DNA of 64,000 nucleotides. It comes from an uncultured Mucispirillum sp. (GTDB lineage Bacteria > Chrysiogenota > Deferribacteres > Deferribacterales > Mucispirillaceae). The position numbers and the translations under genes are program-made. The notes beneath the pieces are model-generated. The model did not search any database. It was not told the DNA's origin and saw only the letters and a program-made list of their open reading frames with translations. Shown here one piece after another: positions 1 through 9,529 of this stretch. The stretch covers positions 34,207 through 98,206 of the forward strand of contig CALVEY010000004.1 of NCBI GenBank assembly GCA_944326705.1. Reading direction: 5' to 3'. The stretch's first letter is position 1. The number at the start of each line of letters is the position of its first letter.

Positions 1-302
1 AATTAAAAAATCAGGGTTTTAATGTTACATCATATAATGCTTATGATATAAAATATCTGCCATTAGATTATATAAAACCATTGCAGGAATATATAGATAA
101 TGGAGTAATATCAGCCTTTACCAGCAGTGCAGCAGTCCATGGGTTTGTGCGTGGCAATAAAATAGAAGATTTAAGTAAAATAAAAGCAGTATGCATTGGA
201 AAATTAACTTACGAAACGGCTTTAAATTATAAAATGCAGGCTCATATGGCAGCAAAACCAACCATAGACAGCTTAATAGAAAAATTAAAAGAAATGGAGT
301 AA
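1..302 (+). CDS. hemD: Uroporphyrinogen-III synthase, C-terminal part (partial)
   Basis: The reading frame is open from the left edge, so the gene begins outside the window and only about 100 C-terminal residues are seen. The segment with FTSSAAVHGF, followed by a conserved C-terminal CIGKLTYETA stretch, matches the second lobe of HemD, which closes hydroxymethylbilane into uroporphyrinogen III, the last precursor shared by haem and corrinoids. It lies 4 bases before cbiX and appears to be in the same operon, which fits its supply role. A TTG at 81 lies inside the frame and is not needed as a start. The identification rests on this partial sequence and its context. Confidence 0.75.
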   Translation, partial: LKNQGFNVTSYNAYDIKYLPLDYIKPLQEYIDNGVISAFTSSAAVHGFVRGNKIEDLSKIKAVCIGKLTYETALNYKMQAHMAAKPTIDSLIEKLKEME

Positions 303-306
303 TAAA

Positions 307-669
307 ATGAAAGGAATATTAATTATAGCTCACGGCAGCAGAAGAAAAGAGACTCTTGATACAATGGAGCAGGTATTTAAAATGGTACAGGATAATATGC
401 CTGATATAATAGTAGAGCATGCATATATGGAATTCTGCGATGTAAATTTAGAAAAAGGCCTTGATTTATTAAGAGAAAAAGGTGTAACAGAAATAGTTGT
501 AGTGCCTTATTTTCTTTTTGACGGTATGCACATAATAAAAGATATACCAGAAGAAATTGCAGCATATCTTGAAAATCATAAGGATATGAAAATATCTATG
601 GGTAAAACTCTTGGTGCAGATAAAAGAATAGCAGATGTGCTTTGTGATAGAATAAAGGAAGTGTTATAA
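307..669 (+). CDS. cbiX: Sirohydrochlorin cobaltochelatase, small CbiX type
   Basis: This 120-residue protein has the short single-domain length of CbiX-S chelatases. These insert Co(II) into sirohydrochlorin at the start of the anaerobic cobalamin route. The first motif, AHGSRR (residues 8-13), carries metal-binding His9. A second His (His75) sits in the FDGMHIIKDIP segment, which is the usual two-histidine arrangement. There is no His-rich tail. It lies between hemD and cbiET with gaps of 4 bases each, so it is clearly an operon member. A sirohydrochlorin ferrochelatase (SirB-like) role is possible from sequence alone, but the cobalamin context favours cobalt. Confidence 0.88.
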   Translation: MKGILIIAHGSRRKETLDTMEQVFKMVQDNMPDIIVEHAYMEFCDVNLEKGLDLLREKGVTEIVVVPYFLFDGMHIIKDIPEEIAAYLENHKDMKISMGKTLGADKRIADVLCDRIKEVL

Positions 670-673
670 AAAA

Positions 674-1861
674 ATGCAGAATCTATATATAATTGGTGCA
701 GGAATGGGGCATATTTCTGATTTAACAGAGTATGCAGCAGATATTATAAAAAATGCAGATATAGTTTATGGAAGTGCAAGACTTTATGAGCAGTATAAAG
801 TATTAACTACAAATATTTCTGCCCCAAAATATTCTGAAATAGAAAGTGTGCTTGAAAAAGAAACATTAAAAAATACTGCTCTTTTAGTATCTGGCGATGT
901 TCTTTTTTACAGCATTGCAAAAAAAATACAGGAAAAATTTAGTAATAAATATAATATAGAGCTTGTACCTGGTATCAGCTCTATGCAGTATTTTCTATCC
1001 AAATTAAATATTATAAATTATGATATAAAAGCAGTATCAATGCATGGCAGAAATAATTCATGTCTTGGACCTGTAAGCTATAACGAATATACTTTTATGC
1101 TCACAGGCGGCGATAAAAAGGCAGATAATATTATAAATGAATTATATAACGCTGGACTTGATTATGTATATGTTTATGTAGGGGAAAACCTGCACTCTGA
1201 AAATGAAAGAATAGTATCTGGTAAAATTTCAGATATGCTTGATTATAAGTTTTCAAGTTTAACAGTGCTGCTTATTCATAATAAAGAATATGTAAACCCT
1301 AAAACTAATTTAAGGGATAATGATTTTATCCGCGGAAAAGCACCTATGACAAAAGAAGATATCAGGTGGCTTTCTGCCTGTTATTTAGGAATAGATGATA
1401 ATGATATAGTATACGATGTAGGAGCAGGCACAGGAAGCTGTGCCATAGAATTTGCAGGTCATGCAAAAGACGGATTAGTATATGCAGTAGAAAAAGAAGA
1501 TGAGGCATTTGAGCTTATAAACATAAACAAAAAAAATCTTAAAAGGCATAATGTTATAAGTATAAAAGGTGCTGCTCCAGAAATACTTACAGACCTTCCT
1601 GCACCAGATAAAGTTTTTATTGGCGGAAGCTCTAAAACTATGAAAGATATCTTTAAAATAGTTTATGAAAAAAATAACCATGTAAAAATAACTGTTACAG
1701 CTATCACTTTGGAAACAATTGCGTCAGCAGTTGACGCTTTTAAAGATTATAATATAGAGCCAGATATTGTATGTATTAACAGTGCAAAATCAAAAAAAGC
1801 AGGGCCCTATCACATGATGATGGGAAATAATCCTGTATATATTATAACAGGCAGGTTATAA
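674..1861 (+). CDS. cbiET: Cobalt-precorrin C5/C15-methyltransferase and decarboxylase fusion (CbiE-CbiT)
   Basis: At 395 residues this is a fusion of CbiE (about 1-205) and CbiT (about 215-395), like CobL of the aerobic pathway. The N-terminal half is a tetrapyrrole methylase with the SGDVLFYS loop and the ELVPGISSMQY segment. The C-terminal half is a class I SAM methyltransferase with the YDVGAGTGSCAIEFA motif near residue 247. Together they methylate C5 and C15 and decarboxylate the C12 acetate of the corrin ring. The stop is followed immediately by the GTG of cbiA. Nothing suggests damage. Confidence 0.92.
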   Translation: MQNLYIIGAGMGHISDLTEYAADIIKNADIVYGSARLYEQYKVLTTNISAPKYSEIESVLEKETLKNTALLVSGDVLFYSIAKKIQEKFSNKYNIELVPGISSMQYFLSKLNIINYDIKAVSMHGRNNSCLGPVSYNEYTFMLTGGDKKADNIINELYNAGLDYVYVYVGENLHSENERIVSGKISDMLDYKFSSLTVLLIHNKEYVNPKTNLRDNDFIRGKAPMTKEDIRWLSACYLGIDDNDIVYDVGAGTGSCAIEFAGHAKDGLVYAVEKEDEAFELININKKNLKRHNVISIKGAAPEILTDLPAPDKVFIGGSSKTMKDIFKIVYEKNNHVKITVTAITLETIASAVDAFKDYNIEPDIVCINSAKSKKAGPYHMMMGNNPVYIITGRL

Positions 1862-3202
1862 GTGAATAAAAAAATAAGTCGTATTTTAATATCAGCTTTC
1901 AGCAGCGGCAGCGGAAAAACCACATTTACTATGGGGCTTTTAAGGTTTTTACAGAAAAAAGGCATAAAAGTTTCATCATATAAATGCGGACCAGATTATA
2001 TTGACACCATGTTTCATGCAAAAGCATTAGGTATACCTTCAAGAAATATTGATTTATTTTTATCTAATGATAATACAATAAAAAATATATTAGCAGATGC
2101 AGAAAATTTGGCAGTAATAGAAGGAGTTATGGGTTTTTATGACGGCATAGCTTTTACAGATGCAGCTTCAGCCAGCCACATAAGCAGCATAACAGATACC
2201 CCATGTATATTAATAGTAGATGTTAAAGGAAAATCTGCCACATTAAAAGCACTGATTACAGGTATGCTTCATTACAGAAAAAATAATATAAAAGGAATTA
2301 TTTTAAATAGAATATCAAAAGCATCATACCCAGTATATAAAAATATGATAGAATCAGAGCTGCCTGTAAAAGTTTTTGGGTATATGCCGGAACTTAAAGA
2401 CTGCACACTTAAAAGCCGCCATTTAGGGCTTATAACAGCTGAAGAAATGGCAGATATTAATAATATTATAGACAGAGTAGCAGAAGAACTTGAAAAAAGC
2501 ATAGATTTAGAATGTATTATAGATACAGCAGAAAAAGCACCTGATTTAGAATATGATACGCAGGAAATAAACCTTATTGGCAGATGCAGGATAGGTATAG
2601 CTTATGATAAAGCATTTTGTTTTCATTATATAGATAATATAAAAGTCTTAGAAAAAATGGGAGCAGAAATAGTATATTTTTCCCCACTTGAAGATAAAGC
2701 ACTTCCAGAAAATTTAGACGGGCTTATATTTTACGGCGGATACCCTGAGCTTTATTTAGAAAAATTAAGCAGCAATAAAAGCTTTATAGAAAGCCTTAGA
2801 AAAGTATATAATAATAAAATACCACTTATTGCAGAATGCGGCGGGTTTATGTATATAAGCCAGAGTATAGATAATGTGGAAATGGCATCTTTAATTAAAG
2901 GCAGTTGCACAATGACAAATAAACTGCAGAACTTTGGATATGTAGAGATTACAGCCCATAAAGACAGTATGCTTTTTAAAAAAGGGGAAAGTTTCCCTGC
3001 TCATGAGTTTCATTATTCTATAATTGATGAACCATATTCCGACTGCATTATGAGAAAACCTAAAAGCTTAAAAAGCTGGCAGGGAGTATATTTATCAGAC
3101 CATGTATATGCAGGATATCCACACTTATATTTCTTATCTAACTTAAAACTTGCAGAAAGATTTATTATAAAAGCAATCCACTATAACAGAGAGATAGAAT
3201 GA
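1862..3202 (+). CDS. cbiA: Cobyrinate a,c-diamide synthase
   Basis: CbiA amidates the a and c side chains of cobyrinate using glutamine and ATP. The 446-residue protein has a P-loop-type SSGSGKTTF motif near the N-terminus, which is the ATP site of the dethiobiotin-synthetase-like domain. The C-terminal class I glutaminase-like domain has YGGYPELY and the nucleophile Cys326 in the AECGGFMY motif. The start is GTG directly after the cbiET stop. Its end overlaps the next gene by 4 bases (ATGA), indicating translational coupling. The family assignment is secure. Confidence 0.93.
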   Translation: MNKKISRILISAFSSGSGKTTFTMGLLRFLQKKGIKVSSYKCGPDYIDTMFHAKALGIPSRNIDLFLSNDNTIKNILADAENLAVIEGVMGFYDGIAFTDAASASHISSITDTPCILIVDVKGKSATLKALITGMLHYRKNNIKGIILNRISKASYPVYKNMIESELPVKVFGYMPELKDCTLKSRHLGLITAEEMADINNIIDRVAEELEKSIDLECIIDTAEKAPDLEYDTQEINLIGRCRIGIAYDKAFCFHYIDNIKVLEKMGAEIVYFSPLEDKALPENLDGLIFYGGYPELYLEKLSSNKSFIESLRKVYNNKIPLIAECGGFMYISQSIDNVEMASLIKGSCTMTNKLQNFGYVEITAHKDSMLFKKGESFPAHEFHYSIIDEPYSDCIMRKPKSLKSWQGVYLSDHVYAGYPHLYFLSNLKLAERFIIKAIHYNREIE

Positions 3203-3702
3203 TATATTTAATATCAGGGGGCTCTGGCAGCGGTAAATCAAAATTTGCAGAAGATGAAGCAGTAAAGTATAAGGGCAGAAAGTTATATATTGCTACAATG
3301 GAAAATAAAAGCAGCAGCGCAAAAAAAAGAATACTAAAACATAGGAATATGCGGCAGGGAAAAGGTTTTGATACAATAGAAAAAGAAAAATCTTTCAGAA
3401 GTATAGATTTATCAGATTATAAAATAGTGCTGCTTGAATGTCTGCCAAACTTAACTGCAAACCATATCTATGGTGGCGGAAATATTAATATGCTCTATGA
3501 TGATGTAGACTATCTTTTAAAAAAGGCAGAAAATTTAATAATAGTAACAAATGATATTTCATCATGTGCTTTGCATTATGATGAAGAAGTATATAAATAT
3601 ATGAAAGTATTAAATAATCTTGCATGCAGTATAGCAGAGCATGCAGATAAAGTAATAGAAGTAACAGCAGGTATTCCAATATATCATAAAGGTGAAAAAT
3701 GA
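3199..3702 (+). CDS. cobU: Adenosylcobinamide kinase / guanylyltransferase (CobU)
   Basis: CobU phosphorylates adenosylcobinamide and adds GMP to give AdoCbi-GDP. The 167-residue protein has the GGSGSGKS P-loop at 7-14 and a His (His48) in the KHRNMRQG stretch, where the guanylylated histidine of CobU lies. The C-terminal VTAGIP segment is also typical. However, the usual NEVGxGxVP motif is replaced by TNDISSCAL. That motif is present in the CobU-like gene two positions downstream (4466-4858). The gene overlaps cbiA and cobS by 4 bases on each side. Confidence 0.88.
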   Translation: MIYLISGGSGSGKSKFAEDEAVKYKGRKLYIATMENKSSSAKKRILKHRNMRQGKGFDTIEKEKSFRSIDLSDYKIVLLECLPNLTANHIYGGGNINMLYDDVDYLLKKAENLIIVTNDISSCALHYDEEVYKYMKVLNNLACSIAEHADKVIEVTAGIPIYHKGEK

Positions 3703-4475
3703 GCCTTATAAAAAGTTTTTTTATATGCTTATCAATGTATACAACAATACCCGTGCCACAGATTATATGGGAAGAAAAAAATATGAAATATATTTTTTAT
3801 AACCTTCCATTAATTGGCATAATGCTTGGGTTAGTAGAGTATTTATTATATATTCTTTCATTATATCTGGGCTTTTCAAGTGTATTATATGCTGCCCTTT
3901 CTGTTGCTGTGATTGTGCTTCTAACAGGGGGTATCCATTTAGACGGATATGCTGATACAATAGATGCAGTATTCTGCCATGGAGATATTGAAAAACGCAG
4001 GCAGGTATTAAGTGATGCTCATACTGGAGCTTTTGCAGTAATTTATACTATTCTTTATTTTATAGTGCTTTTTGCCTGCTTTGAAAATATGTATGATAAA
4101 AATTTACCAGTATTTATTTTTATACTTATTTTTACAATCAGCAGAATTTTAAGCCTTTTTTTAATAGCTTTAGTGCCTTCATCAGTTAATCGTGGACTTT
4201 TATATATTTTTTCATCAAAAGAGAATAAAAAATCATTATTAATATATGCTTTTTCTTTATCATTAGTATTTATTTTTTTAACTTATATATTAATTAGTTA
4301 TAAATTTATAATAATCCTTTTATTGATTTTAGTAATAATATCTATTATACTTATAAAGTATTTTAATAAAGTGTTTGGTGGTATTTCTGGAGATTTAGCA
4401 GGCTTTAGTATATGCATATATGAAATATCTGCACTTTTATTGTACAGTATAAGCAGGCTGGTATTGTGGAATTAA
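3699..4475 (+). CDS. cobS: Adenosylcobinamide-GDP ribazoletransferase (cobalamin synthase)
   Basis: CobS joins AdoCbi-GDP to alpha-ribazole (phosphate) in the inner membrane. The 258-residue protein is mostly hydrophobic, with several predicted membrane helices. It carries the family motif GGIHLDGYADTID (77-89), whose acidic residues bind Mg2+, followed by DAHTGAFA. The C-terminal GGISGDLAGF motif is also conserved. It overlaps cobU by 4 bases and the next CobU-like gene by 10 bases, so all three are probably translated together. Confidence 0.93.
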   Translation: MSLIKSFFICLSMYTTIPVPQIIWEEKNMKYIFYNLPLIGIMLGLVEYLLYILSLYLGFSSVLYAALSVAVIVLLTGGIHLDGYADTIDAVFCHGDIEKRRQVLSDAHTGAFAVIYTILYFIVLFACFENMYDKNLPVFIFILIFTISRILSLFLIALVPSSVNRGLLYIFSSKENKKSLLIYAFSLSLVFIFLTYILISYKFIIILLLILVIISIILIKYFNKVFGGISGDLAGFSICIYEISALLLYSISRLVLWN

Positions 4476-4858
4476 TTATTGGCGGAGCATATAACTCAAA
4501 ACTTAATTTTGCTTTAAAATATTATAACTTAAAGCAGGAAGATTTTCAAAATGGTGCAGAATGTGACCTAAATACTGCGTTTAGTAAAAAAGGTATATAC
4601 AACCTGCATTTGCTTATAAGACGGTTTATCACATCAGGTATTGATGATTATAATAAAATTATAGAAAAGATACTTTCATCAAATATAGAAATTATAATAT
4701 GTAATGAAGTGGGAAACGGTGTTGTACCACTTGATGAAATAGATAGCCAAATGCGTGAATATGTGGGCAGAATACTTTGTCTGCTAAGTGAAAAAAGCAC
4801 TAGAGTAATAAGAATTTATTACGGTATACCTTCTGTAATAAAGGGGATGGATATATGA
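4466..4858 (+). CDS. CobU-like protein with degenerate P-loop
   Basis: This 130-residue protein starts with GTG inside the end of cobS. It has the shape of CobU: a start-proximal GGAYNSKL (6-13) where the P-loop GGxxSGKS should be, and NEVGNGVVP (80-88) plus a YYGIP ending that match the CobU C-terminal half well. The P-loop lacks the GKS residues, and no His-rich guanylylation segment is evident. It may be a divergent kinase or a partner subunit of the upstream CobU, which has the P-loop but lost the NEVG motif. The division of labour is my inference. The short second CobU is, from memory, also seen in some clostridial cobalamin operons. Confidence 0.75.
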   Translation: MELIIGGAYNSKLNFALKYYNLKQEDFQNGAECDLNTAFSKKGIYNLHLLIRRFITSGIDDYNKIIEKILSSNIEIIICNEVGNGVVPLDEIDSQMREYVGRILCLLSEKSTRVIRIYYGIPSVIKGMDI

Positions 4859-5445
4859 AAACGATTTACTTTATCCGTCATGGTCAAACAAAATATAATG
4901 TAGAGGGCAGGTTTGTTGGCTCTACTGATTTACCATTATCTGAAGACGGAAGAAAACAAATTTTTAATAAATGGGACGGTATGCAGGCCCATATTGATAG
5001 AGATATTATTTTTACAAGCCCTATGAAAAGGTGTGTAGAAACAACTGGTATTATATTTCCTTATGATAGTTTTGAAGTGCTTAAAAATATGCGGGAAATG
5101 AACTTCGGCATGTTTGAAGGCAAAACCCACGATGAATTAGAATATTTAGAAGAATACAGACATTTTAGAGAATCAAAAGGCAAAGCAAAAATACCACAGG
5201 GAGAAAGTGGTATAGAATTTAGTATGCGGGTATTAAAAGCATTTTTTGAAATGATTGCATACATGGATAAAAAAGATGCTAATAATGCAGTGCTTGTATG
5301 TCACGGTGGCGTTATTATGTCACTTTTTTCTATGCTTTGCAATGAAAGCGATGATATTTACTATTACCATGTAGATAACGGCTCAGGATATAAAGCACAC
5401 TATAATCAGTATACAAAAGAATTAATTATTATAGAAAAATTATAG
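4855..5445 (+). CDS. cobC: Alpha-ribazole phosphatase (histidine phosphatase family)
   Basis: This 196-residue histidine phosphatase has the RHG catalytic motif at 8-10, the following GQTKYNVEGRFVGSTDLPL segment and the second catalytic His in VCHGGVIMS. In this operon it most likely dephosphorylates alpha-ribazole-5'-phosphate or adenosylcobalamin-5'-phosphate. The start overlaps the preceding gene by 4 bases. The branch includes generic phosphoglycerate-mutase-like enzymes, so the substrate is assigned from context. Confidence 0.85.
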   Translation: MKTIYFIRHGQTKYNVEGRFVGSTDLPLSEDGRKQIFNKWDGMQAHIDRDIIFTSPMKRCVETTGIIFPYDSFEVLKNMREMNFGMFEGKTHDELEYLEEYRHFRESKGKAKIPQGESGIEFSMRVLKAFFEMIAYMDKKDANNAVLVCHGGVIMSLFSMLCNESDDIYYYHVDNGSGYKAHYNQYTKELIIIEKL

Positions 5446-5470
5446 CACAATAAGTGCAAGGCGAGTTTAT

Positions 5471-6448
5471 ATGAAAATAGGTTTTATGCTTATTATAGCT
5501 TTTATTTTAGATTTAATATTTAAAGACCCAAAAGGTATTCCTCACCCTGTTGTAATGATAGGTAAAATAATTAAATATGGCGAAATTTCACTGCGTAAAA
5601 TATTTAGAAATGGTGCAGTTTCTGAAACTATTGCTGGGACTGTGCTTACCTTATTTGTTGTTATAATATCATTTATTGTGCCATATGTTATTTTAAGTAT
5701 ATGTTACAGTGTTAATATAATACTTGGTATTTTAGTGGAAGTATTTCTCTGCTTCCAGATACTTGCTCTTGGCTCATTAAAAGAAGCTGCTATGAAAGTA
5801 TATACAGAACTTTCTACAGGCTCACTTAATGGGGCAAGGAAAAACTTAAGCCATATAGTTGGCAGAGATACAGAAAATTTAGAAGAAAAAGGTGTTGTAA
5901 AAGCAACAGTTGAAAGTGTTGCAGAAAATACAAGCGATGGTGTTATTGCTCCGCTTTTTTATATGCTTATAGGCGGCGCCAGTTTTGGTATGCTTTATAA
6001 GGCAGTAAATACTCTTGATTCTATGATAGGTTATAAAAATAAAAAATATCAGTATTTTGGAAAGGTTGCAGCAAGGCTTGATGATATATTAAATATTATT
6101 CCTGCCCGTATTACAGGGTTTTTATATGTGCTTGCAGCACTGCTTTCTGGGTTTAATTATAGAAAATCTTATGAAATACTGCTTAGAGACAGGTGGAACC
6201 ATTCAAGCCCAAACAGCGGATATCCAGAAGCTGCTATGTCTGGAGCATTAGGTATTCAGCTTGGCGGCCCTGCATCATATTTTGGTGAAGTAGTTGATAA
6301 AAAATATATTGGTGATGATGATAAAGAGCCAAATATGGAAGATATACCAAAAGCATGTATGCTTATGACTATTGTATCAGTGTTTGCATTAGTATTAATG
6401 ATTTTAGCAAAGTTTGCAGTTTTAACAATTATTAATTACGGCTTATAA
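5471..6448 (+). CDS. cbiB: Adenosylcobinamide-phosphate synthase
   Basis: CbiB attaches aminopropanol (or its phosphate) to adenosylcobyric acid. It is a 325-residue membrane protein with family landmarks: DLIFKDPKGIPHPVVMIGK at the N-terminus, LSHIVGRDTENL, VESVAENTSDGVIAPLFY, and NHSSPNSGYPEAAMSGALGI near residue 245. Several hydrophobic helices flank these loops. A gap of 25 bases separates it from cobC and 5 bases from cobD. Length and motifs are normal. Confidence 0.93.
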   Translation: MKIGFMLIIAFILDLIFKDPKGIPHPVVMIGKIIKYGEISLRKIFRNGAVSETIAGTVLTLFVVIISFIVPYVILSICYSVNIILGILVEVFLCFQILALGSLKEAAMKVYTELSTGSLNGARKNLSHIVGRDTENLEEKGVVKATVESVAENTSDGVIAPLFYMLIGGASFGMLYKAVNTLDSMIGYKNKKYQYFGKVAARLDDILNIIPARITGFLYVLAALLSGFNYRKSYEILLRDRWNHSSPNSGYPEAAMSGALGIQLGGPASYFGEVVDKKYIGDDDKEPNMEDIPKACMLMTIVSVFALVLMILAKFAVLTIINYGL

Positions 6449-6453
6449 TCCTA

Positions 6454-7500
6454 ATGAGTAAAACATATACCCATGGTGGCGATATATACAGCTATTATGA
6501 AAAATACGGCAGATATCCTGTAGATTTTTCCAGCAGTTTAAACCCCCTTAATGCACCTCTTGAAGTAACTAATGCTTATGTAGAAGCATATAAATACAGC
6601 TTTGCATACCCACCACATGATTATAAAGAATTAAGGGAAAAAATATCAGAAAAAGAAAATACTGCTGTTGAAAATATATGTGTATCAAATGGTGCAGGGG
6701 AGCTTATAAGGTATATTCCTGTTATTTTTAAACCAAAAAATGCTTTAATTACAGCACCAGCTTTCAGCGAATATAAAAAATCACTTTTAGAATGTAATGT
6801 GCATGAATATTTATTAAAAAAAGAAAATAATTTTTTAATAGAAAATAATTTTTTAGATAATATAGCTTTTAAAGATATAGTGTTTCTAACAAATCCTGAT
6901 AACCCGATAGGCAACCTTATCAATTTAGACTTTATAGAAAAAACAGCAGCAAAATGCAGGAAAGAAAACTCATATTTAGTGCTTGATGAATGTTTTATTG
7001 ATTTAGCAGAAAATGGGGCAAGTGCAGTCCCTTTAATAAAAAATTATAATAATCTTATTATTATAAAAGCATTTACTAAAACTTATTCATTTGCAGGACT
7101 TAGGCTTGGATATGCTTTAGCAGATGAGAAACTTATAGATATGATAGATAATATGCTCCCAGAATGGCGTGTATCTATGCCTGCAAATATGTGCGGAATA
7201 GCTGCATTAAGTGATAAATCTTTTATCCATTCATCTCTAGAGTATATCAAAAAAGAAAAAGCATATCTTATAAATAATTTAAAATCCTTCGGTTTTACTA
7301 TATATGGCTCTAAAGCTAACTATATCTTTTTTTATGCTGATATTTTTAATTTAAAGGAAAGGCTTGAAAAGCATAATATATTAATAAGAGACTGTTCAAA
7401 TTATAATGGACTTTCAAAAGGATATTATAGAATTGCAGTAAAAAAGCATGATGATAATAAAAAGCTTATAACAGCATTAAAGGAAATATTAAATGGCTAA
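6454..7500 (+). CDS. cobD: L-threonine-O-3-phosphate decarboxylase (CobD-like PLP enzyme)
   Basis: This 348-residue protein is a fold-type I PLP enzyme of the histidinol-phosphate aminotransferase group. The N-terminal [14 protein letters not shown] segment and early DFSSSLNPL are typical of CobD. The PLP lysine is Lys209 in the [16 protein letters not shown] motif. CobD makes (R)-1-amino-2-propanol phosphate for the nucleotide loop, and it lies directly after cbiB, which uses that product. Its end overlaps cbiP by 8 bases. A HisC-type aminotransferase is the main alternative, and context makes it unlikely. Confidence 0.88.
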   Translation: MSKTYTHGGDIYSYYEKYGRYPVDFSSSLNPLNAPLEVTNAYVEAYKYSFAYPPHDYKELREKISEKENTAVENICVSNGAGELIRYIPVIFKPKNALITAPAFSEYKKSLLECNVHEYLLKKENNFLIENNFLDNIAFKDIVFLTNPDNPIGNLINLDFIEKTAAKCRKENSYLVLDECFIDLAENGASAVPLIKNYNNLIIIKAFTKTYSFAGLRLGYALADEKLIDMIDNMLPEWRVSMPANMCGIAALSDKSFIHSSLEYIKKEKAYLINNLKSFGFTIYGSKANYIFFYADIFNLKERLEKHNILIRDCSNYNGLSKGYYRIAVKKHDDNKKLITALKEILNG

Positions 7501-8983
7501 ATGTATAATGGTGCAGGGCACTTCATCAAATGTGGGAAAAAGTCTTATTAGTGCAGGCTTATGCAGAATATTTGCTAATGCTGGATATAAAACTGCTCCA
7601 TTTAAATCACAAAATATGGCACTTAATTCATATATTACAAAAGACGGACTTGAAATAGGCAGAGCGCAGGCTGTGCAGGCAGAATGTGCTTATCAGCATA
7701 TAGATGTTAGGTTTAATCCAATATTATTAAAGCCAACAGGAAATAAAACAAGCCAGATTATAATAAACGGCGAAGTATACGGCAATATGACAGCTAAAGA
7801 ATATTTTACAGAAAAGCATAAGTTTATTAAATATGTAAAAGAAAGCTATGAAAGTTTAAATAAAGAATATGATATAATAGTAATAGAAGGGGCAGGAAGC
7901 CCTGCAGAAATAAACTTAAATTATAAAGATTTTGTAAATATGGGTATGGCATGTATTGCTCAAGCTCCTGTGCTTTTAGCAGGGGATATTGACAGGGGCG
8001 GCGTATTTGCATCACTTTATGGCACAGTAGAGCTTTTAAAAGAATATAAAAATTATTTTAAAGGCTTTATTATTAATAAATTCAGGGGAGATAAATCTAT
8101 ATTAGAGCCTGGGCTTGTGCATTTAGAAAAAATAACAGGCATAGATGTATTAGGAGTGCTGCCCTATGAAAAATTTAATATAGATGAAGAAGACAGTCTT
8201 GCAGAAACATTAAAAAATACAGAAAAAGGATTAATAGATATAGCAGTTATTAAACTTCCAAGAATATCAAATTTTACTGATTTTGCAGTATTTGAATATT
8301 ATGAGGGAGTAGAAGTCAGGTATATTAACAGTATTTCAGATTTTGGCGAGCCTGATTTATTGATTATTCCAGGCACAAAAAATACTATTGATGATATGCG
8401 TTATATCCGTTCATCTGGGCTTATTACAAAAATAATGCAGTATGCAGAAACTGGCAAAGGTATTATTGGTGTATGCGGCGGTTATCAGATGCTTACAAGC
8501 AAAATATGCGACCCAGATAATATGGAATCTGGCGGCAGCGTGCAGGGGCTGGGATTAATAAAGGCAGAAACTGTATTTGAAAAAGAAAAAATCAGAACAG
8601 TAGTGCAGGGAAAATTTAACAATATAAAAGGCTATTTTTCATTTTTAAATGGTGCATGTTTTGCAGGCTATGAAATACATATGGGTAAAACTTATTCAGA
8701 GAACAGTAATATTTCTGAAATAAAAGATGCTTTTGGAAGAAGTAAAAATGACGGACTTGCTGAAAATAATATATTAGGCACATATATTCATGGCATTTTT
8801 GATGAAGGTGATGTGGTTAAAAGAATAATAGATAAGTTAAAGCAGGAAAAAGGAATAGATACAGCTACAGAAGAAAAAGATATAAATGAATTAAAAAATA
8901 AGGAATATGAAAAACTTGCAGATATGCTTATGAATTATTTAAATATTCCTAAAATATATGAAATACTAGAAAAAGGAGTGTAG
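7493..8983 (+). CDS. cbiP: Cobyric acid synthase
   Basis: CbiP performs the four ATP- and glutamine-dependent amidations that convert (adenosyl)cobyrinate diamide to cobyric acid. The 496-residue protein has the P-loop-like [10 protein letters not shown] at 8-17, then [10 protein letters not shown], and [11 protein letters not shown] in the synthetase domain. The glutaminase domain has nucleophile Cys328 in GVCGGYQML and a C-terminal YIHGIFD segment with the catalytic His. It overlaps the cobD end by 8 bases. Full length, no anomalies. Confidence 0.95.
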   Translation: MAKCIMVQGTSSNVGKSLISAGLCRIFANAGYKTAPFKSQNMALNSYITKDGLEIGRAQAVQAECAYQHIDVRFNPILLKPTGNKTSQIIINGEVYGNMTAKEYFTEKHKFIKYVKESYESLNKEYDIIVIEGAGSPAEINLNYKDFVNMGMACIAQAPVLLAGDIDRGGVFASLYGTVELLKEYKNYFKGFIINKFRGDKSILEPGLVHLEKITGIDVLGVLPYEKFNIDEEDSLAETLKNTEKGLIDIAVIKLPRISNFTDFAVFEYYEGVEVRYINSISDFGEPDLLIIPGTKNTIDDMRYIRSSGLITKIMQYAETGKGIIGVCGGYQMLTSKICDPDNMESGGSVQGLGLIKAETVFEKEKIRTVVQGKFNNIKGYFSFLNGACFAGYEIHMGKTYSENSNISEIKDAFGRSKNDGLAENNILGTYIHGIFDEGDVVKRIIDKLKQEKGIDTATEEKDINELKNKEYEKLADMLMNYLNIPKIYEILEKGV

Positions 8984-8987
8984 TAAT

Positions 8988-9521
8988 ATGGCAAAAGATA
9001 AAGGTCTTATACATATATACTGTGGAGAAAATAAAGGTAAAACAACTGCAGCAGTTGGGCTTGCTGTCCGCAGTTTTGGAAGCGGCTTTAAAGTTATTTT
9101 TTCCCAGTTTTTAAAAACTTCCCCAAGCGGCGAATTAGTAAGCTTTGAAAAACTTGGTATAAAAGTATATAGAATCACAAAACCAAAAGGATTTACCTGG
9201 GAAATGAATGAAGAAGAGCTTGCACTTTTAAAAGAAGAACATAATAAGTTATTTAAAGAAGTTACTTCTTTAGTGGAAGGTGATGGGGATAAAACACTGC
9301 TTGTATGCGATGAACTTGTGGGCGCTTATGCGGGCGGTCATATTGATAAAGAAATGGTTATGGAGTTTTTAAATAACAAGCCTGCTAATTTAGAAGTAGT
9401 ATTAACAGGCAGAAACCCAGGTGAAGAATTAATGGAAATTGCTGATTATATTACTGAAATGAAAAAAATTAAACACCCTATGGATAAAGGGATAAACGCA
9501 AGAAAAGGCATAGAAATGTAA
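8988..9521 (+). CDS. cobA: Corrinoid adenosyltransferase (CobA/BtuR/CobO family)
   Basis: This 177-residue protein transfers the adenosyl group from ATP to Co(I) corrinoids. The ATP loop GENKGKTTAAVG starts at residue 13, and the conserved VCDELVGAYAGG and LTGRNPGEEL segments follow. A good AAAGGAG ribosome-binding site precedes ATG 8988. The gene sits between cbiP and cbiC, within the operon. I use the Salmonella name cobA; the same protein is btuR in E. coli and cobO in Pseudomonas. Confidence 0.92.
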   Translation: MAKDKGLIHIYCGENKGKTTAAVGLAVRSFGSGFKVIFSQFLKTSPSGELVSFEKLGIKVYRITKPKGFTWEMNEEELALLKEEHNKLFKEVTSLVEGDGDKTLLVCDELVGAYAGGHIDKEMVMEFLNNKPANLEVVLTGRNPGEELMEIADYITEMKKIKHPMDKGINARKGIEM

Positions 9522-9529
9522 GGTGAAGT

